A stretch of 64,000 nucleotides of DNA from Labilibacter sediminis. Its GTDB lineage: Bacteria; Bacteroidota; Bacteroidia; Bacteroidales; Marinilabiliaceae. Below are positions 9,701 to 17,232 of this stretch, in pieces. The stretch covers positions 1 through 64,000 of the forward strand of contig NZ_VCHY01000015.1 in the NCBI RefSeq assembly GCF_005877885.1. The letters run 5' to 3'. Under the pieces are notes generated by a model, which was not told where the DNA came from, did not search any database, and was given only the letters and a program-made list of their open reading frames with translations. Each line of letters starts with the position of its first letter. Position 1 is the stretch's first letter. A program made the position numbers and the translations under genes.

Positions 9701-12700
9701 AGGATAAGTCAACATATTCAGTATAACAATCCTTATTCTACACAAAGAGGTAATGGAACTATTGCCTTTGAATTTAAGGGTAATAACAAGAGTTGTACAT
9801 CATTAAGTAATGTTATAATTTTTAAGGATGATGATCCTTTGTTTATGAGGATTTATCCTCCGGGAACCAGGCGAATTTACGACCTGAAGGCAGGTAATTA
9901 TCGCTTGTTCTTCTCTATGGATGATGGATCTTACTTTCAGGAGGAAGCTATTGAGGTAAAAGCAAATAATATTTGTGCCTGTAGGGTTGTGGAACCAGTT
10001 TTCTTACTAAAAGATGATACCTCTGAAAGAATAACCAGTCTGATTCAAAGCAAGTGGTTAAAAAAGGATGGTTATAGCAGTATAGCAACACAACGGTATT
10101 ATGCTGAAAAGGAAATAAGATCAACTTACCAAAGAAGTCAGCTAGATTATACCAACTCAAGAGTGATAGAAGGCAGGGTAGTGGATGAATCGGATGAAAT
10201 GGGACTTCCAGGAGTAAATGTGATGATTAAAGGTACAGATATTGGAACCATATCTGACATAGACGGATATTATTCTATTGAATTACCAGAGGGAGAGTGG
10301 GAGCTTCAATATTTTTTTATCGGGTTTAAGCCGGTATATGTTCCTGTTAGTTATTCCGAAGAAATTAATGTAGCCCTGGCTGCTGATGTTACAGGGCTGG
10401 ATGAGGTTGTTGTCGTGGGCTATGGAACAACCAGAAGTTCATCATTAACAGGTAGTGTAAGTACAGTTACATCTCAAGCTTTGCAAGGCAGAATGGCAGG
10501 TGTTAACGTTGTGCATTCCGGTGCTCCTGACATCAAAATAAGAGGGGTGAGTTCGTTACAGGAGAGTAATAAGCCTTTAATTATTGTAGACGGTGTGCCT
10601 GTGGATATTGATATGAGCAACATAGATAAATCACTGATTACAGAGATAAATATTTTAAAAGATGCTTCAGCAACGGCCATTTATGGATCGCGAGGTGCCA
10701 ATGGGGTTGTTATAATCAGTACTAAGAGTGGAAAAGGAATTCCCGGGGCTAAACAATTAAATGATATTGAAGTTCCATATCAGTCTATATCAACCCACAC
10801 TTTAAGAAGTAACTTTTCGGATATGGCATACTGGCAACCTAATTTAGTTACTGATAAAAATGGAGAGGCAAGCTTTACAACAACTTTCCCGGATGATATT
10901 ACGGCCTGGAAAACTTTTGCATTGGCAGTAGGTAAAAATAAAAGCACAGGACAGGTACAGGCTGAAGTGAAGGCATTTAAGCCGGTATCAGCACAATTAT
11001 ATACCCCTCGTTTTTTAACACAGGGGGATTCAATCACCATCATCGGAAAGTCAATTAATTATTTGGAAGACTCCATTGAAATAACTGGTCATTATCAGGT
11101 GGATTCAATTAAAGAAGATAACTGGTATAGTACAATCGGTCGAATAAAAGTTGATTCTTTATCGCTTCAGGCGGAGGGCACAGATACCTTATCTGTTACT
11201 TATTCTTTGGAACGAGACAATGGATATTTTGACGGAGAGAACCGCAAAGTACCTGTTGTTCCTGCTGGTGTATTGGAAACGCAGGGGCAGTTTTTTACGA
11301 TGAGTAGTGATACCTTGATTTCCTTTGTCATGCCAAAGAATGCAACCAATGGTTTATTGTATTTAGAATCTAATCCACTGAATATATTGCTGGATGAAAC
11401 CAGACACCTGCGAAAGTATAGTCATTTGTGCAACGAGCAGGCCTCATCCAAATTATTGGGTCTACTTAACGAAGAAAAGATATGTGCATATCTGGATAAG
11501 GAATTTAAATACAAAAAAGATGTGAATACTTTAATTCAGCGCCTGCAAAAAAGCACCAATGATAAAGGCGTTTGGGGATGGTGGTCCGGCTTAAATACCG
11601 AATGGTGGATCACAGCGCATGTTGTTGAAGCATTAGAAAGCGCCAGGCAGGCAGGCTATAAAGTCTCTTACGACAAAGAAAAGGTGAAGTATGTGCTATC
11701 CAATCAAATGTTTTTGGTAAATGATAAGATGAAAATGGATATTGTTCGTACCCTACAGGTTATGAAAGCAGAGGTGGATTATCCTTCCCTGATTAAAGAA
11801 ATATCCTCATATTCTCTAAAAAGAATAGATTCTCTTAAGCTGACATTGATAAAGCAAAAGGCTAATATGCCGGTAGATTTATCATTATTTATTCAAAGTA
11901 AGCAGGAAACCTTGTACGGAAATTATTATTGGGGTAAACCCTCATGGTCTCTTTTTTATGGCGAGATTCAGGAAACCTTATTGATGTATGAAATTTTAAA
12001 GAATGATGGCTCTTATAAGGAGTGGTTACCCAAAATACGTCAGTATTTTTATGAAAGAAGAAGCAATAACAAATGGAGAAATACCTATGAGTCAACTTTA
12101 ATAGTAAATCACCTGTTACCTGACTTACTATCTAAAAATAAAGGCGAGGAAAAATGCAAACTTCAGTTGGATTGTAACGGGGAGATGATTGATGTAGATA
12201 AGTTCCCATATTCAATGGAACTAAAACCTTCTGATCATGTAAGTCTTCATAAAAAAGGAGATCAGGTTGTTTTTGCCGGATGGCACAATAAATTTTTTAA
12301 TGATAAACCCAGGGCGAAAGAAGAGTACTTTAAATTACGTACCTACTTTAAGAGGCAGGGAGAAGAGATAAATAGTCTTACCGCAGGAGAAAAAGTTTCG
12401 CTGTTGGTGGATATCGATGTAAAGAAAAAATCGGATTATGTATTGCTTGAAATTCCCATACCTTCGGTTTGTTCCTATCATCAAAAATCTATGCGAAAAT
12501 ACAACGAAGCACACAGAGAGTATCATAAAGAAAAAGTTTGTATTTATTATAAATCCTTGAAAACAGGCAAACATCGTGTAGAAATAGAATTAGTACCACG
12601 ATATACAGGCCAGGTGATTTTAAATCCTGCGCGAATGGAGCATATGTATTTCCCGGTGTTTTATGGTAATAATGAAATGAAAGAAGTGGAGGTGGGGATG

Positions 12701-12703
12701 TAA
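6755..12703 (+). CDS. Alpha-2-macroglobulin family protein with inserted TonB-plug domain
   Basis: A 1982-residue exported protein. Residues 1-21 are a signal peptide. MG-type beta domains follow; the segment YMVFSQPKYKPDDTVRFKAF (about 268-287) is the MG2 signature, and QVIYPGQTADITVKV (about 645) begins another. A CarboxypepD_reg domain begins at VIEGRVVDESD (1137), with a SusC-like plug (about 1220-1328: EVVVVGYGTT, IRGVSSLQESNKPLIIVDGVP, SATAIYGSRGANGVVII), but no beta-barrel follows. Instead the A2M core resumes at DMAYWQPNLVTDKNGEASF (1356) and carries C1559-N-E-Q, matching the CxEQ thioester motif. The C-terminal ~120 residues resemble the receptor-binding domain. By family it may trap proteases covalently at the envelope; the role of the plug is unknown. 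Direct repeat blocks flank the gene. Confidence 0.9.
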   Translation: MLKRFITFLVLLGSLAPVIIASDLPQSRTNSYYKYIYKLTPKEAKSIYRKGLADVNESYFHSLTDSVPNDSVFNSKLPQGNYLLVWAQQNQLKFEMRSYADIDVMIHNNYADLLLTISDSAGMVVKNAKVKIDGTLVKYNDEVEAYRSAKKNKRGWLEVTYNDFTSYHYLGNNVKKGVKFRKVAFSVPVKYVYIPLRLLVFLPYDVIMSVYRLRPQGLPYYVYKPFKDAYNSIFRYGSYGWVNGLVNTWENTFYKDYEGYMVFSQPKYKPDDTVRFKAFILRPNGKPIAHQPLDAFIRVDKKNVKLKEIIPDNRGAYACEFVLHDSLQLKLDKNYRISLKKGGWNTVISRTFKYEDYELNSVDYKMRIDKNTQLKGKPFFVYLKGEDMNGLNVPDGRVKLTLKSRNNFTNLYVNRAYIPDTILTIEKPLDPLGETIIEIPDSIFPEIDFSYDLKAVFLTSDNERIQKQKLVHYYHNKKELSLNLRNDSVWFSYKELDVDKQVKAVVEGYDKNGNKLSSQHIELPHGLFVDKQIAAYKVKTAGVSRNFKLSEYTPSLSLSSNRNHNKLELAVSNPGGIYFNFFVYKKDKEIMHGYTQHLDTLIHMGSGKACSVCLNYEWAGKSYQQSYDIPIYKKQLHVELDQPQVIYPGQTADITVKVTDYKNRPVKGVDLTAYGLSKKFKYSAPMLDYYGKSMKARTMFNNYTMMGDIHYGKSYQKSLDYTNWNSIMSLDTITYYQFTRPDIGVHKEEINTKDNVTQFAPYVFVNGVPQQIHFIFLDYKLLYSSLSTTKDPFSFWAGAGYHKLRLRTTKQDITIDSVYFSYGKKNLISIDPTKDNKQVLISKRTSKLTLEEKRLIRTRFARFINPNTSGLYYLRQGNIRYLLQDQSSVGNYYRSHRSNGELIAGPFNTSTVNYIGVNRYSTDFKFEPSYLYTVDERLVKMKTFDRFWPFYHLSDNHILQNYTDQVLTQKEIERRSKQVTRQRISQHIQYNNPYSTQRGNGTIAFEFKGNNKSCTSLSNVIIFKDDDPLFMRIYPPGTRRIYDLKAGNYRLFFSMDDGSYFQEEAIEVKANNICACRVVEPVFLLKDDTSERITSLIQSKWLKKDGYSSIATQRYYAEKEIRSTYQRSQLDYTNSRVIEGRVVDESDEMGLPGVNVMIKGTDIGTISDIDGYYSIELPEGEWELQYFFIGFKPVYVPVSYSEEINVALAADVTGLDEVVVVGYGTTRSSSLTGSVSTVTSQALQGRMAGVNVVHSGAPDIKIRGVSSLQESNKPLIIVDGVPVDIDMSNIDKSLITEINILKDASATAIYGSRGANGVVIISTKSGKGIPGAKQLNDIEVPYQSISTHTLRSNFSDMAYWQPNLVTDKNGEASFTTTFPDDITAWKTFALAVGKNKSTGQVQAEVKAFKPVSAQLYTPRFLTQGDSITIIGKSINYLEDSIEITGHYQVDSIKEDNWYSTIGRIKVDSLSLQAEGTDTLSVTYSLERDNGYFDGENRKVPVVPAGVLETQGQFFTMSSDTLISFVMPKNATNGLLYLESNPLNILLDETRHLRKYSHLCNEQASSKLLGLLNEEKICAYLDKEFKYKKDVNTLIQRLQKSTNDKGVWGWWSGLNTEWWITAHVVEALESARQAGYKVSYDKEKVKYVLSNQMFLVNDKMKMDIVRTLQVMKAEVDYPSLIKEISSYSLKRIDSLKLTLIKQKANMPVDLSLFIQSKQETLYGNYYWGKPSWSLFYGEIQETLLMYEILKNDGSYKEWLPKIRQYFYERRSNNKWRNTYESTLIVNHLLPDLLSKNKGEEKCKLQLDCNGEMIDVDKFPYSMELKPSDHVSLHKKGDQVVFAGWHNKFFNDKPRAKEEYFKLRTYFKRQGEEINSLTAGEKVSLLVDIDVKKKSDYVLLEIPIPSVCSYHQKSMRKYNEAHREYHKEKVCIYYKSLKTGKHRVEIELVPRYTGQVILNPARMEHMYFPVFYGNNEMKEVEVGM

Positions 12704-12825
12704 ATCTGTTGATGTGTTGATTTGCCGATTTGTTAATGTGTTAATTTGATAATATGCTAATGTATTGATTTGTCGATTGATAATGATCGAATAAACAAAT
12801 TGACAAATGCGCAAATAAACAGTTT
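12704..12825. repeat. Octamer array directly after the macroglobulin gene
   Basis: The left arm has about nine octamers (TTGATGTG, TTGATTTG, CCGATTTG, TTAATGTG, TTAATTTG, ATAATATG, CTAATGTA, TTGATTTG, TCGATTGA). The right arm has three (CAAATTGA, CAAATGCG, CAAATAAA). This is one of the longest left arms in the window and starts within about 10 bp of the stop codon. Confidence 0.85.
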
Positions 12826-13500
12826 TCAGAAGATTAGTGGTGTAGTTGGCCGTGAAACATTAGCATGGAAGATAATTTTACATATGCAAGCTGTACATCA
12901 ACTCTCCTCATTTTCAAGGAGGAGTCGCTCGACGCAGGAGAGTGGAGGAGGTTGATATTGAAGGGTGCTGATTTGTTAATTTGACAATTTGTTGATGTGT
13001 AGAATGTAATGGACGATAAACAAATAAACATTTTTTAGAAGATTTGTTGTGGCATGATGTCGCAAATCTTTACTGAGCTAATTGTCTATTTATCCCCAGC
13101 ACTAAAGTACTGGTCTTGGTTGAGCTGTCCTTTCAGGACAGGGATTTATTATTGAAACATAGGGTCTTTATCTGCAAGAAAGTAATTAGAACTGTTCCTT
13201 AGTTTTGCTTTTATAGTTGTGTCGTGGTATCGTGATGTCGATTTGTTGATTTGTCGATTTGTTAATGTGTTAAATCATAATAAACGATTAAACAAATTAT
13301 CAAATAAACGAATAAACAGGTTTTGAAGATTAGTGATGTCGGGTTGTCGTGATGCTAACTGTCACTGATTACTGATTACTGATTACTGATCACTGTTCAT
13401 GCAAATCCTACCCCAGCGGGGTATCACATCAATAGCCCGGGGTAAACGCAGTGCCACCCTGGGTGCACCATGTAAATGAAACCGACGCATAGGGATGTTC
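12826..13500. repeat. Composite repeat block B, downstream of the macroglobulin gene
   Basis: It has the same module order as block A (5800..6500) and the same orientation: CTCCTCATTTT hairpin with GTCGCTCGACG (12904..12950), octamer array (12963..13030), 150-bp module from CGCAAATCTTTAC (13061..13216), octamer array (13229..13318), heptamer run (about 13361..13399) and the AATCCTACCCC / AGCCCGGGGTAAACGCAGTG module (13402..13495). Spacing to block A varies from 7010 to 7043 bp across the modules because of small indels. Confidence 0.9.
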
Positions 13501-13559
13501 AATCAGAGTATAATGTATCATTGCGGCGGAATTGTTAAAGGATGGTTTCGTTATTTCGT

Positions 13560-13835
13560 TGTGTCGAGAAACAGTAGTATGGAAGAATATTGTCATATAA
13601 CCAAGCTGCACATCAACTCTCCTCATTTTAAAGGAGGAGTCGCTCGACGCAGGAGAGTGGAGGTGGTTGATATTGAAGGGTATTGATTTGTTAATGTATT
13701 GATTTGTTAATGTGTCGATTTGTTGATTTGACAATTTGTTGATGTGTTAAATCAAAATAAACAAATAAACAGTTTTCAGAAGATTCGTGATTTCGTTGCT
13801 TATCGTTAACTGATCCCTGATTACTGTTCACTGCA
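13560..13835. repeat. Third partial copy of the composite block
   Basis: It contains another CTCCTCATTTTAAAGGAGGAG hairpin with GTCGCTCGACGCAGG (13619..13666), an octamer array with inverted right arm (13680..13768), and a short heptamer run of CTGATCC/CTGATTA type (about 13807..13832). It ends about 45 bp before the glycosyltransferase start. Confidence 0.8.
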
Positions 13836-13881
13836 AACTGTTCTATCAAAATAATTATCTTTATTGCCAAACAGCTTTTAT

Positions 13882-15099
13882 ATGAACGAAAAAAAGAAAA
13901 TCATAGCATTTATTGATTGGTATGTACCAGGGTATAAAGCAGGAGGGGGACAGCGTGCTTTTGCCAATATGGTGAGTTACCTGCGAGATACTTTTGATTT
14001 TTATGTGATTACCCGCAATACAGATTTCTTAGAAACAACACCATATGAAGGAGTAGAAAGTGAAAAGTGGTTGCAGCGAAACGATGGAGAGTATGTGTAT
14101 TATTGCCCGGAGGTAAAGGTTGGCAATACCTTATACAAGCAACTGATTGAAGAAGTAAAGCCAGATTATGCTTATATCAATGGAGTGTACTCCTGGAAGT
14201 TTTCGATTTTACCATTGGTAATACTGCGAAAAGTTGGCTTTAAGGGGAAGGCAGTGCTTGGGACCTATGGAATGCTGGCGCAAACAGCCATTAAGATTAA
14301 AAAAGGGAAGAAACAATTATTCTTAAAGCTGGCAAGATTAATAGGGCTATATAAAAATGTAATTTTTCATGCTACCAGTGAAAAGGAAATTGAAGATATT
14401 AAAGCAGCCTTTGGATCTAAAGCAAAGGTGCAGATGGCACCACACTTGCCGGTTAAGGAATTGCCAGATTTGCGACTTATTGATAAACAATCCGGAGATC
14501 TGAAATTGATTAGTATAGCACGTATATCGCCCGAGAAGAATACTTTGTTTGCTTTGCAATGCCTAAAAAAACTAGGAGAAGTTGAGGGGCAAATTGCTTT
14601 TGATCTTTATGGACCTATTTACGATAAACTTTATTGGGAGGAATGTCAGCAAGAGATTGCTCAACTACCAACGAATATAAAGGTGAACTACAAGGGTGTT
14701 GTAGATGGTAACCAAGTGCTTGATTTATTTACTGAGTACCATGCTTTATTTATGCCAAGCAGAGGTGAGAATTTTGGTTATGTGATATTGGAAAGTTTGA
14801 TGGCTTCACGACCGGTACTTATTAGTGATCAGACTCCATGGAGAGACTTGGAAAAGAAGATGTGCGGATGGGATATTTCATTAATCGAAAGTAATAGTAG
14901 AGGAGTAGAAGGTGTAGACAACGAGGAACAGCATGAAAAGCGATCAGTCAGCAATACATGGAGTGGTGCTCTAAAACTTTTGTTGGCAATGGAGCAGGAG
15001 CAATTTGATGGTTTATGCCAGGGGGCTAAAAAGAGGGCTGAGAATTTTATTAATGACCCGGAGTTGAAGGAGGGGAATGTAGAGCTGTTTAGGGATTAG
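13882..15099 (+). CDS. Glycosyltransferase family 4 (GT-B)
   Basis: This 405-residue retaining glycosyltransferase probably uses a nucleotide sugar in surface-glycan synthesis. The N-terminal Rossmann half has GYKAGGGQRAFANMV. The C-terminal half has ISIARISPEKN-like sequence (LISIARISPEKNTLFAL) and ENFGYVILE, the EX7E motif that binds the sugar nucleotide. I use the ATG at 13882; a TTG 18 bp upstream would add only six residues. It is the only plus-strand gene of the polysaccharide region, convergent with the rest and separated from them by a transposase. Donor and acceptor are unknown. Confidence 0.85.
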   Translation: MNEKKKIIAFIDWYVPGYKAGGGQRAFANMVSYLRDTFDFYVITRNTDFLETTPYEGVESEKWLQRNDGEYVYYCPEVKVGNTLYKQLIEEVKPDYAYINGVYSWKFSILPLVILRKVGFKGKAVLGTYGMLAQTAIKIKKGKKQLFLKLARLIGLYKNVIFHATSEKEIEDIKAAFGSKAKVQMAPHLPVKELPDLRLIDKQSGDLKLISIARISPEKNTLFALQCLKKLGEVEGQIAFDLYGPIYDKLYWEECQQEIAQLPTNIKVNYKGVVDGNQVLDLFTEYHALFMPSRGENFGYVILESLMASRPVLISDQTPWRDLEKKMCGWDISLIESNSRGVEGVDNEEQHEKRSVSNTWSGALKLLLAMEQEQFDGLCQGAKKRAENFINDPELKEGNVELFRD

Positions 15100-15254
15100 G
15101 AGTTTGTGTTTGTTGTTAGTTGTTTGCCATTGGTTGTTTGTAAGGAGTAAATCGTGATATAATTTGTAGTATAAATACTCATACACCTCAGCCTTAACTT
15201 AGGGTTTAGCACTTTATTTATTCATCACATTTTGTACCAAATGCCGGTTATCTA

Positions 15255-15968
15255 TTATTCATCAAACCACTTTCCTATATCTTCATTGTGGTTTACAGAT
15301 TGATGGCATTGTTTGAAATTTTCAGTGTCATCAAACCAAGCGATTAACTCATTTCTTTTTAATCTGGTTGGATCATTAGAGAGGCTGGTTAGGTAGCTGC
15401 TCCAAGGGTATTCTATAGAACTTGTACAGAACCCATGATGTATAGGATTATTATGAATGTATATTATAGCCTGCTTAAGGTATTCCTTAGAATCAATTAA
15501 TTTACGTTTGAATGGGCGTTCGAATAAGGCACCGTGACGGTTGTAGCGTTTGTTGTAATATTTTGCGTAGGCATTAAACAGGTGGGAGAAATGTCTGGTA
15601 GGGTTTGGTTTTTTACCATTCAACGCTGACAGGTCAGCGATGTTTTTTCTTTCATCCTTCAACGCTGACAGGTCTGCGACGCTGTCAGGTTTTGTTTCCC
15701 ATTTGTTTATTTCAAATGCGACAGGGTCAATAGACTTGTCGGTATTGGTTAATTTGTAAATGATATCATCCTTTATTTGTACCAATAAGTGAAAATGGTT
15801 TTTCATCAGTACGTAGGCATATGTGTCAGCTATTGGATCAATATATTTGGCATGTAATGAAAGAAAATGATTGTAGTCTTCATCAGTTTCAAATAAATTA
15901 CAGCTGTTAATGCCTCTGTTGTATATGTGATAATAATTTGCTGATATTATAGGTTCGGTTTGTTCCAT
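15255..15968 (-). CDS. REP-associated tyrosine transposase (RAYT, Y1_Tnp family)
   Basis: A 237-residue single-strand DNA transposase of the IS200/HUH type. YYHIYNRGIN (12-21) and the HUH pair H58-F-H60 in MKNHFHLLVQ are visible, and the usual EYLKQAIIYIHNNP helix lies near residue 165. Family members act on REP palindromes without left and right transposon ends. Residues 94-117 (PDSVADLSALK, then NIADLSALN) are translated REP sequence, an in-frame insertion of the element's own repeats. REPs also lie 14-270 bp upstream of the gene. Whether the enzyme is still active is unclear. Confidence 0.9.
   Translation of the reverse strand: MEQTEPIISANYYHIYNRGINSCNLFETDEDYNHFLSLHAKYIDPIADTYAYVLMKNHFHLLVQIKDDIIYKLTNTDKSIDPVAFEINKWETKPDSVADLSALKDERKNIADLSALNGKKPNPTRHFSHLFNAYAKYYNKRYNRHGALFERPFKRKLIDSKEYLKQAIIYIHNNPIHHGFCTSSIEYPWSSYLTSLSNDPTRLKRNELIAWFDDTENFKQCHQSVNHNEDIGKWFDE
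15620..15692. repeat. REP sequences inside the RAYT coding region
   Basis: A half unit (CAACGCTGACAGGTCAGCG, 15620..15639) and a full palindromic unit (AACGCTGACAGGTCTGCGACG plus CTGTCAGG, 15661..15689) lie in frame within the transposase gene. The stem is CTGACAG/CTGTCAG around a GTCTGCGACG-type core. Confidence 0.85.
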
Positions 15969-15981
15969 TTATAAAGGGATA

Positions 15982-16013
15982 AACCTGTCAGCGATAAATC
16001 CTGACAGCGTTGG
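15982..16013. repeat. REP palindrome just upstream of the RAYT gene
   Basis: AACCTGTCAGCG and CTGACAGCGTTGG form inverted halves 14 bp before the transposase start codon, in the position where its promoter or leader should be. Confidence 0.75.
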
Positions 16014-16138
16014 TTAATAGAAAAAGGTTGTAACGGGTTAAGGTTTTATTCTCCTTTAAATGTTGGTAAGATATACTTATTGGGTGATGATTATATTCTT
16101 ATAATGTTATAATAGATTAACGTTGATGGGTGGATGGA

Positions 16139-16239
16139 GTTGACAGGTTGGAGGTGTTTTCTCTTTTATCCTTCAACGCTGACAGGTCTCGTATTATTCC
16201 AATCCTTCAACGCTGACAGGTCTGCGACGCTGTCAGGTT
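16139..16239. repeat. REP cluster overlapping the glycosyltransferase 3' end
   Basis: Three units: a remnant (TTGACAGGTTGG, 16139..16150), a half unit (CTTCAACGCTGACAGGTCTC, 16171..16190) and a full unit (16204..16239). The full unit forms the last codons and TGA stop of the glycosyltransferase at 16207..17226. Confidence 0.85.
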
Positions 16240-17226
16240 CAGGTTGGTTATTTCTTCGTATAATTTCTCATACATACCGGCAATAACTTTAGGGTTGAAG
16301 CGTTTTGCATTTTCAAGTCCTTTTGTAATAAGGTTCTCCCGGAAGGCATGATCATCAATTACTTTTTGGATACCTCTCCGAATATCACTCACATTATAAG
16401 GGTCAACAAAACAAGCCCCTTCTCCTGCTACCTCTGGCATGGAAGATATATTGGAGGTGATGACCGGTCTCCCTGTGGCTTGAGCTTCTAATATGGGTAA
16501 ACCAAAGCCTTCATTGAGTGAACAAAAGCTCACCATATCACAATTGATATATTCTTTTTTTAATTCTTCATCAGATAATTGATAGCGGTTCTCGTATTCA
16601 ACTTGCGATCGTTGTAAGCTAGTAAGTTGCTCTGGCGTTAGCTTACCAATAATATGCAGTCTGCAAGGTATATTTTGTATGGCAGTAATCAGTCTGTTCA
16701 GGTTTTTATTGGGTGTTGTGCCAATGTGCAGGATGATTGGTTTACTTGTGTTAAACTCTTTTTGATGAGGGGTATATTGTGCTGAAATAATGTTGGGTAT
16801 TACTCTTATCTTTTCGGTTGGGCAATGCGTAAGTTCAACTAGCTTTTGCCTGGTGACTTCGGATATAACCGTAATCATTGCTGATTTTTTTACCGGTAAA
16901 GTGACCCAGAAATATTTAAGGAGGGCTCTTTTTATTCCCCTGCTGTTTTTTAAAAAGGTGAAATCATGATAGGTATTGATCGTTTTTTCTTTGCTTAGAA
17001 AAGGGGTAATAAAATGAATGTCACCGGTAATATGATTGATGGTACCCTGGTTTTTACGAGCAACCAGACCACTCTTTACACGAGAAATTACACCAATGCT
17101 GTAATAAGGCAAAGTAAAGGTTGTGTGACTTATCTCGGGAGAGAAATGCTCAATAATCGTATCAAAAAGCTTTTCAATGCTAAAATGAAAATCGTAAGGC
17201 TTGCGCTGGAAGAAGGTGACTTTCAA
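16207..17226 (-). CDS. Glycosyltransferase family 4 with REP-encoded C-terminus
   Basis: A 339-residue GT-B enzyme, distal gene of the polysaccharide operon. TVISEVTRQKLVE and ILHIGTTPNKNLNRL mark the mid-region. EGFGLPILE gives the EX7E motif, followed by ATGRPVITSN. The last nine residues, LTASQTCQR, and the stop are read from a REP palindrome, so the original C-terminus has been replaced or extended. The catalytic core is intact. It starts 6 bp after the stop of the upstream acyltransferase, so it is probably cotranscribed. Sugar specificity is unknown. Confidence 0.88.
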   Translation of the reverse strand: MKVTFFQRKPYDFHFSIEKLFDTIIEHFSPEISHTTFTLPYYSIGVISRVKSGLVARKNQGTINHITGDIHFITPFLSKEKTINTYHDFTFLKNSRGIKRALLKYFWVTLPVKKSAMITVISEVTRQKLVELTHCPTEKIRVIPNIISAQYTPHQKEFNTSKPIILHIGTTPNKNLNRLITAIQNIPCRLHIIGKLTPEQLTSLQRSQVEYENRYQLSDEELKKEYINCDMVSFCSLNEGFGLPILEAQATGRPVITSNISSMPEVAGEGACFVDPYNVSDIRRGIQKVIDDHAFRENLITKGLENAKRFNPKVIAGMYEKLYEEITNLNLTASQTCQR

Positions 17227-17232
17227 AGTTTG

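Noticed and set aside
12620-13031. Short open frames on both strands after the macroglobulin gene
   Set aside because: They are octamer and composite-block DNA. Similar peptides (SSDSSFKMRR) appear at every copy of the CTCCTCATTTT hairpin.
15100-15254. Terminator between the convergent GT4 and RAYT genes
   Set aside because: No stem followed by a T-run was found in this gap on either strand.
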